From contig JAKSZU010000025.1 of NCBI GenBank assembly GCA_026018925.1, positions 29,107,597 to 29,171,596 of the forward strand: a stretch of DNA of 64,000 nt, in the 5' to 3' direction. This DNA is from Tupaia tana (lineage: Eukaryota; Chordata; Mammalia; Scandentia; Tupaiidae). The position numbers and the translations under genes were made by a program. Of the stretch, positions 63,391 through 64,000 are shown one piece after another; position 1 is the stretch's first letter; each line of letters opens with the position of its first letter. A model generated the notes under the pieces. The model had not been told where the DNA came from and searched no databases. It saw nothing but the letters and a program-made list of their open reading frames with translations.

Positions 63391-64000
63391 CGACAGCCTT
63401 CCCCGGGAGCCCACCGTGGGACAGCCTGTGCTAGCAGATGATCAGGGCGTGCATTTCCTGCAGAGGTTGTTTCTAGGAATAGGAAGAGGAGGGGCTGCCC
63501 ACTTTCTCCCTCTCAGCTTCAAGCTCTCTGGTAAGAGTTCATCACTCTCTCAGGTCACTTCTTCCAGGCAGAATAAAGGGGAAGGCAGAGAGAGAGGAGT
63601 CACCACTTCATGGGGCTCCTCCCCAGGGAGCAACCTCGAGTCCTCCCAAAGAAAAAACTCCCTAGCAAAGCTAACTTCTCTGTTGATTTGGAACATTCTT
63701 CTTACCTGTTCCCTGTCTATCTGTCATGGGTGTCTCAGCTTCCTGCTGGTTTCTGCTTCCAAAGAGTCCAGTCATTTAAGTCTACGTTCAGAACCTCCTA
63801 CCTGATTTCTGGCCCTGTACCTGTCAAGCAGCTCACCCTCCTGGGCCGTACCTGCCTGACTGGGCTCCCGGCCTGCCGGGTTGTCCCCCTCTCCCAGCTC
63901 TTAGAGGCTCGATCTGACGAATGAGTGCGTTAATTTAGAATCTTCTCTGTAGCATTTAAAGTGGTGATAAAATAGTTATTCATAATAGTTTATCTGTTCT
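63391..64000. other. Unique sequence at window end
   Basis: A decayed unit of the 57-bp array (GCCTTCCCCGGGAGCCCACC) continues to about 63425. After that no gene or classified repeat was recognised. Confidence 0.4.

Noticed and set aside
61965-63434. A 489-codon plus-strand open frame with a 19-residue repeat
   Set aside because: It is the translation of the 57-bp array, and the opposite strand is equally open. No evidence of expression or selection is available.

Overview
This window looks like nuclear DNA of a placental mammal. The evidence is: degraded L1 ORF1 and ORF2 sequence; many old MIR-like, MaLR/MLT1-like and MER5/hAT-like fragments; (AC)n, (TC)n and (TTCC)n microsatellites; and a truncated U2 snRNA retropseudogene with a perfect target-site duplication. 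The dominant young repeat is a tRNA-derived SINE of about 230-260 bp with recognisable A and B boxes, an internal (TC)n tract and a 3' end reading roughly ATGCACCCTATAGCAAAAAT. It is not Alu, B1/B2, the carnivore, ruminant or lagomorph SINEs, or AfroSINE. A less studied eutherian lineage is likely. A colugo-like (dermopteran) source is only a weak guess from memory and was not checked.

I found no protein-coding gene, exon chain or functional RNA gene that I could support. The long open frames (up to about 530 codons) all lie inside GC-rich minisatellites whose units lack stop codons, and they are open on both strands. They are artefacts of repeat composition unless transcripts show otherwise.

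Layout: 1-13.4 kb is mostly unique sequence with old repeats, including the antisense 5' end of an L1/HAL1-like element (8.4-9.6 kb) and AT-rich unique DNA near 6.5-7.0 kb. A 42-bp minisatellite fills 13.47-14.59 kb. From 16.1 to 23.1 kb lie two L1 3' fragments and a cluster of four SINEs. A 20/21-bp minisatellite fills 23.5-24.2 kb. From 24.8 to 35 kb there are hAT and MaLR fragments, the U2 retropseudogene (27.29 kb), a MITE-like palindrome (31.06 kb) and a 142-bp direct duplication 924 bp apart. From 36 to 38 kb come a 13-bp C-rich array and a 138-nt pure pyrimidine tract attached to a SINE tail. From 38 to 47.7 kb the DNA is mainly unique with MIR, MER5 and MaLR relics. The right part holds four large arrays: 44/45 bp at 47.70-48.23 kb, 39 bp at 48.78-50.44 kb, 20 bp at 56.93-57.42 kb and 57 bp at 61.84-63.39 kb.

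Seven substantial minisatellites make up about 6.4 kb, or 10 percent, of the window. That density, with high GC, resembles subtelomeric or otherwise recombination-prone mammalian DNA. Edges of old dispersed repeats are estimates made by eye against remembered consensus sequences. Tandem-array edges, the target-site duplications and the U2 match were read directly.
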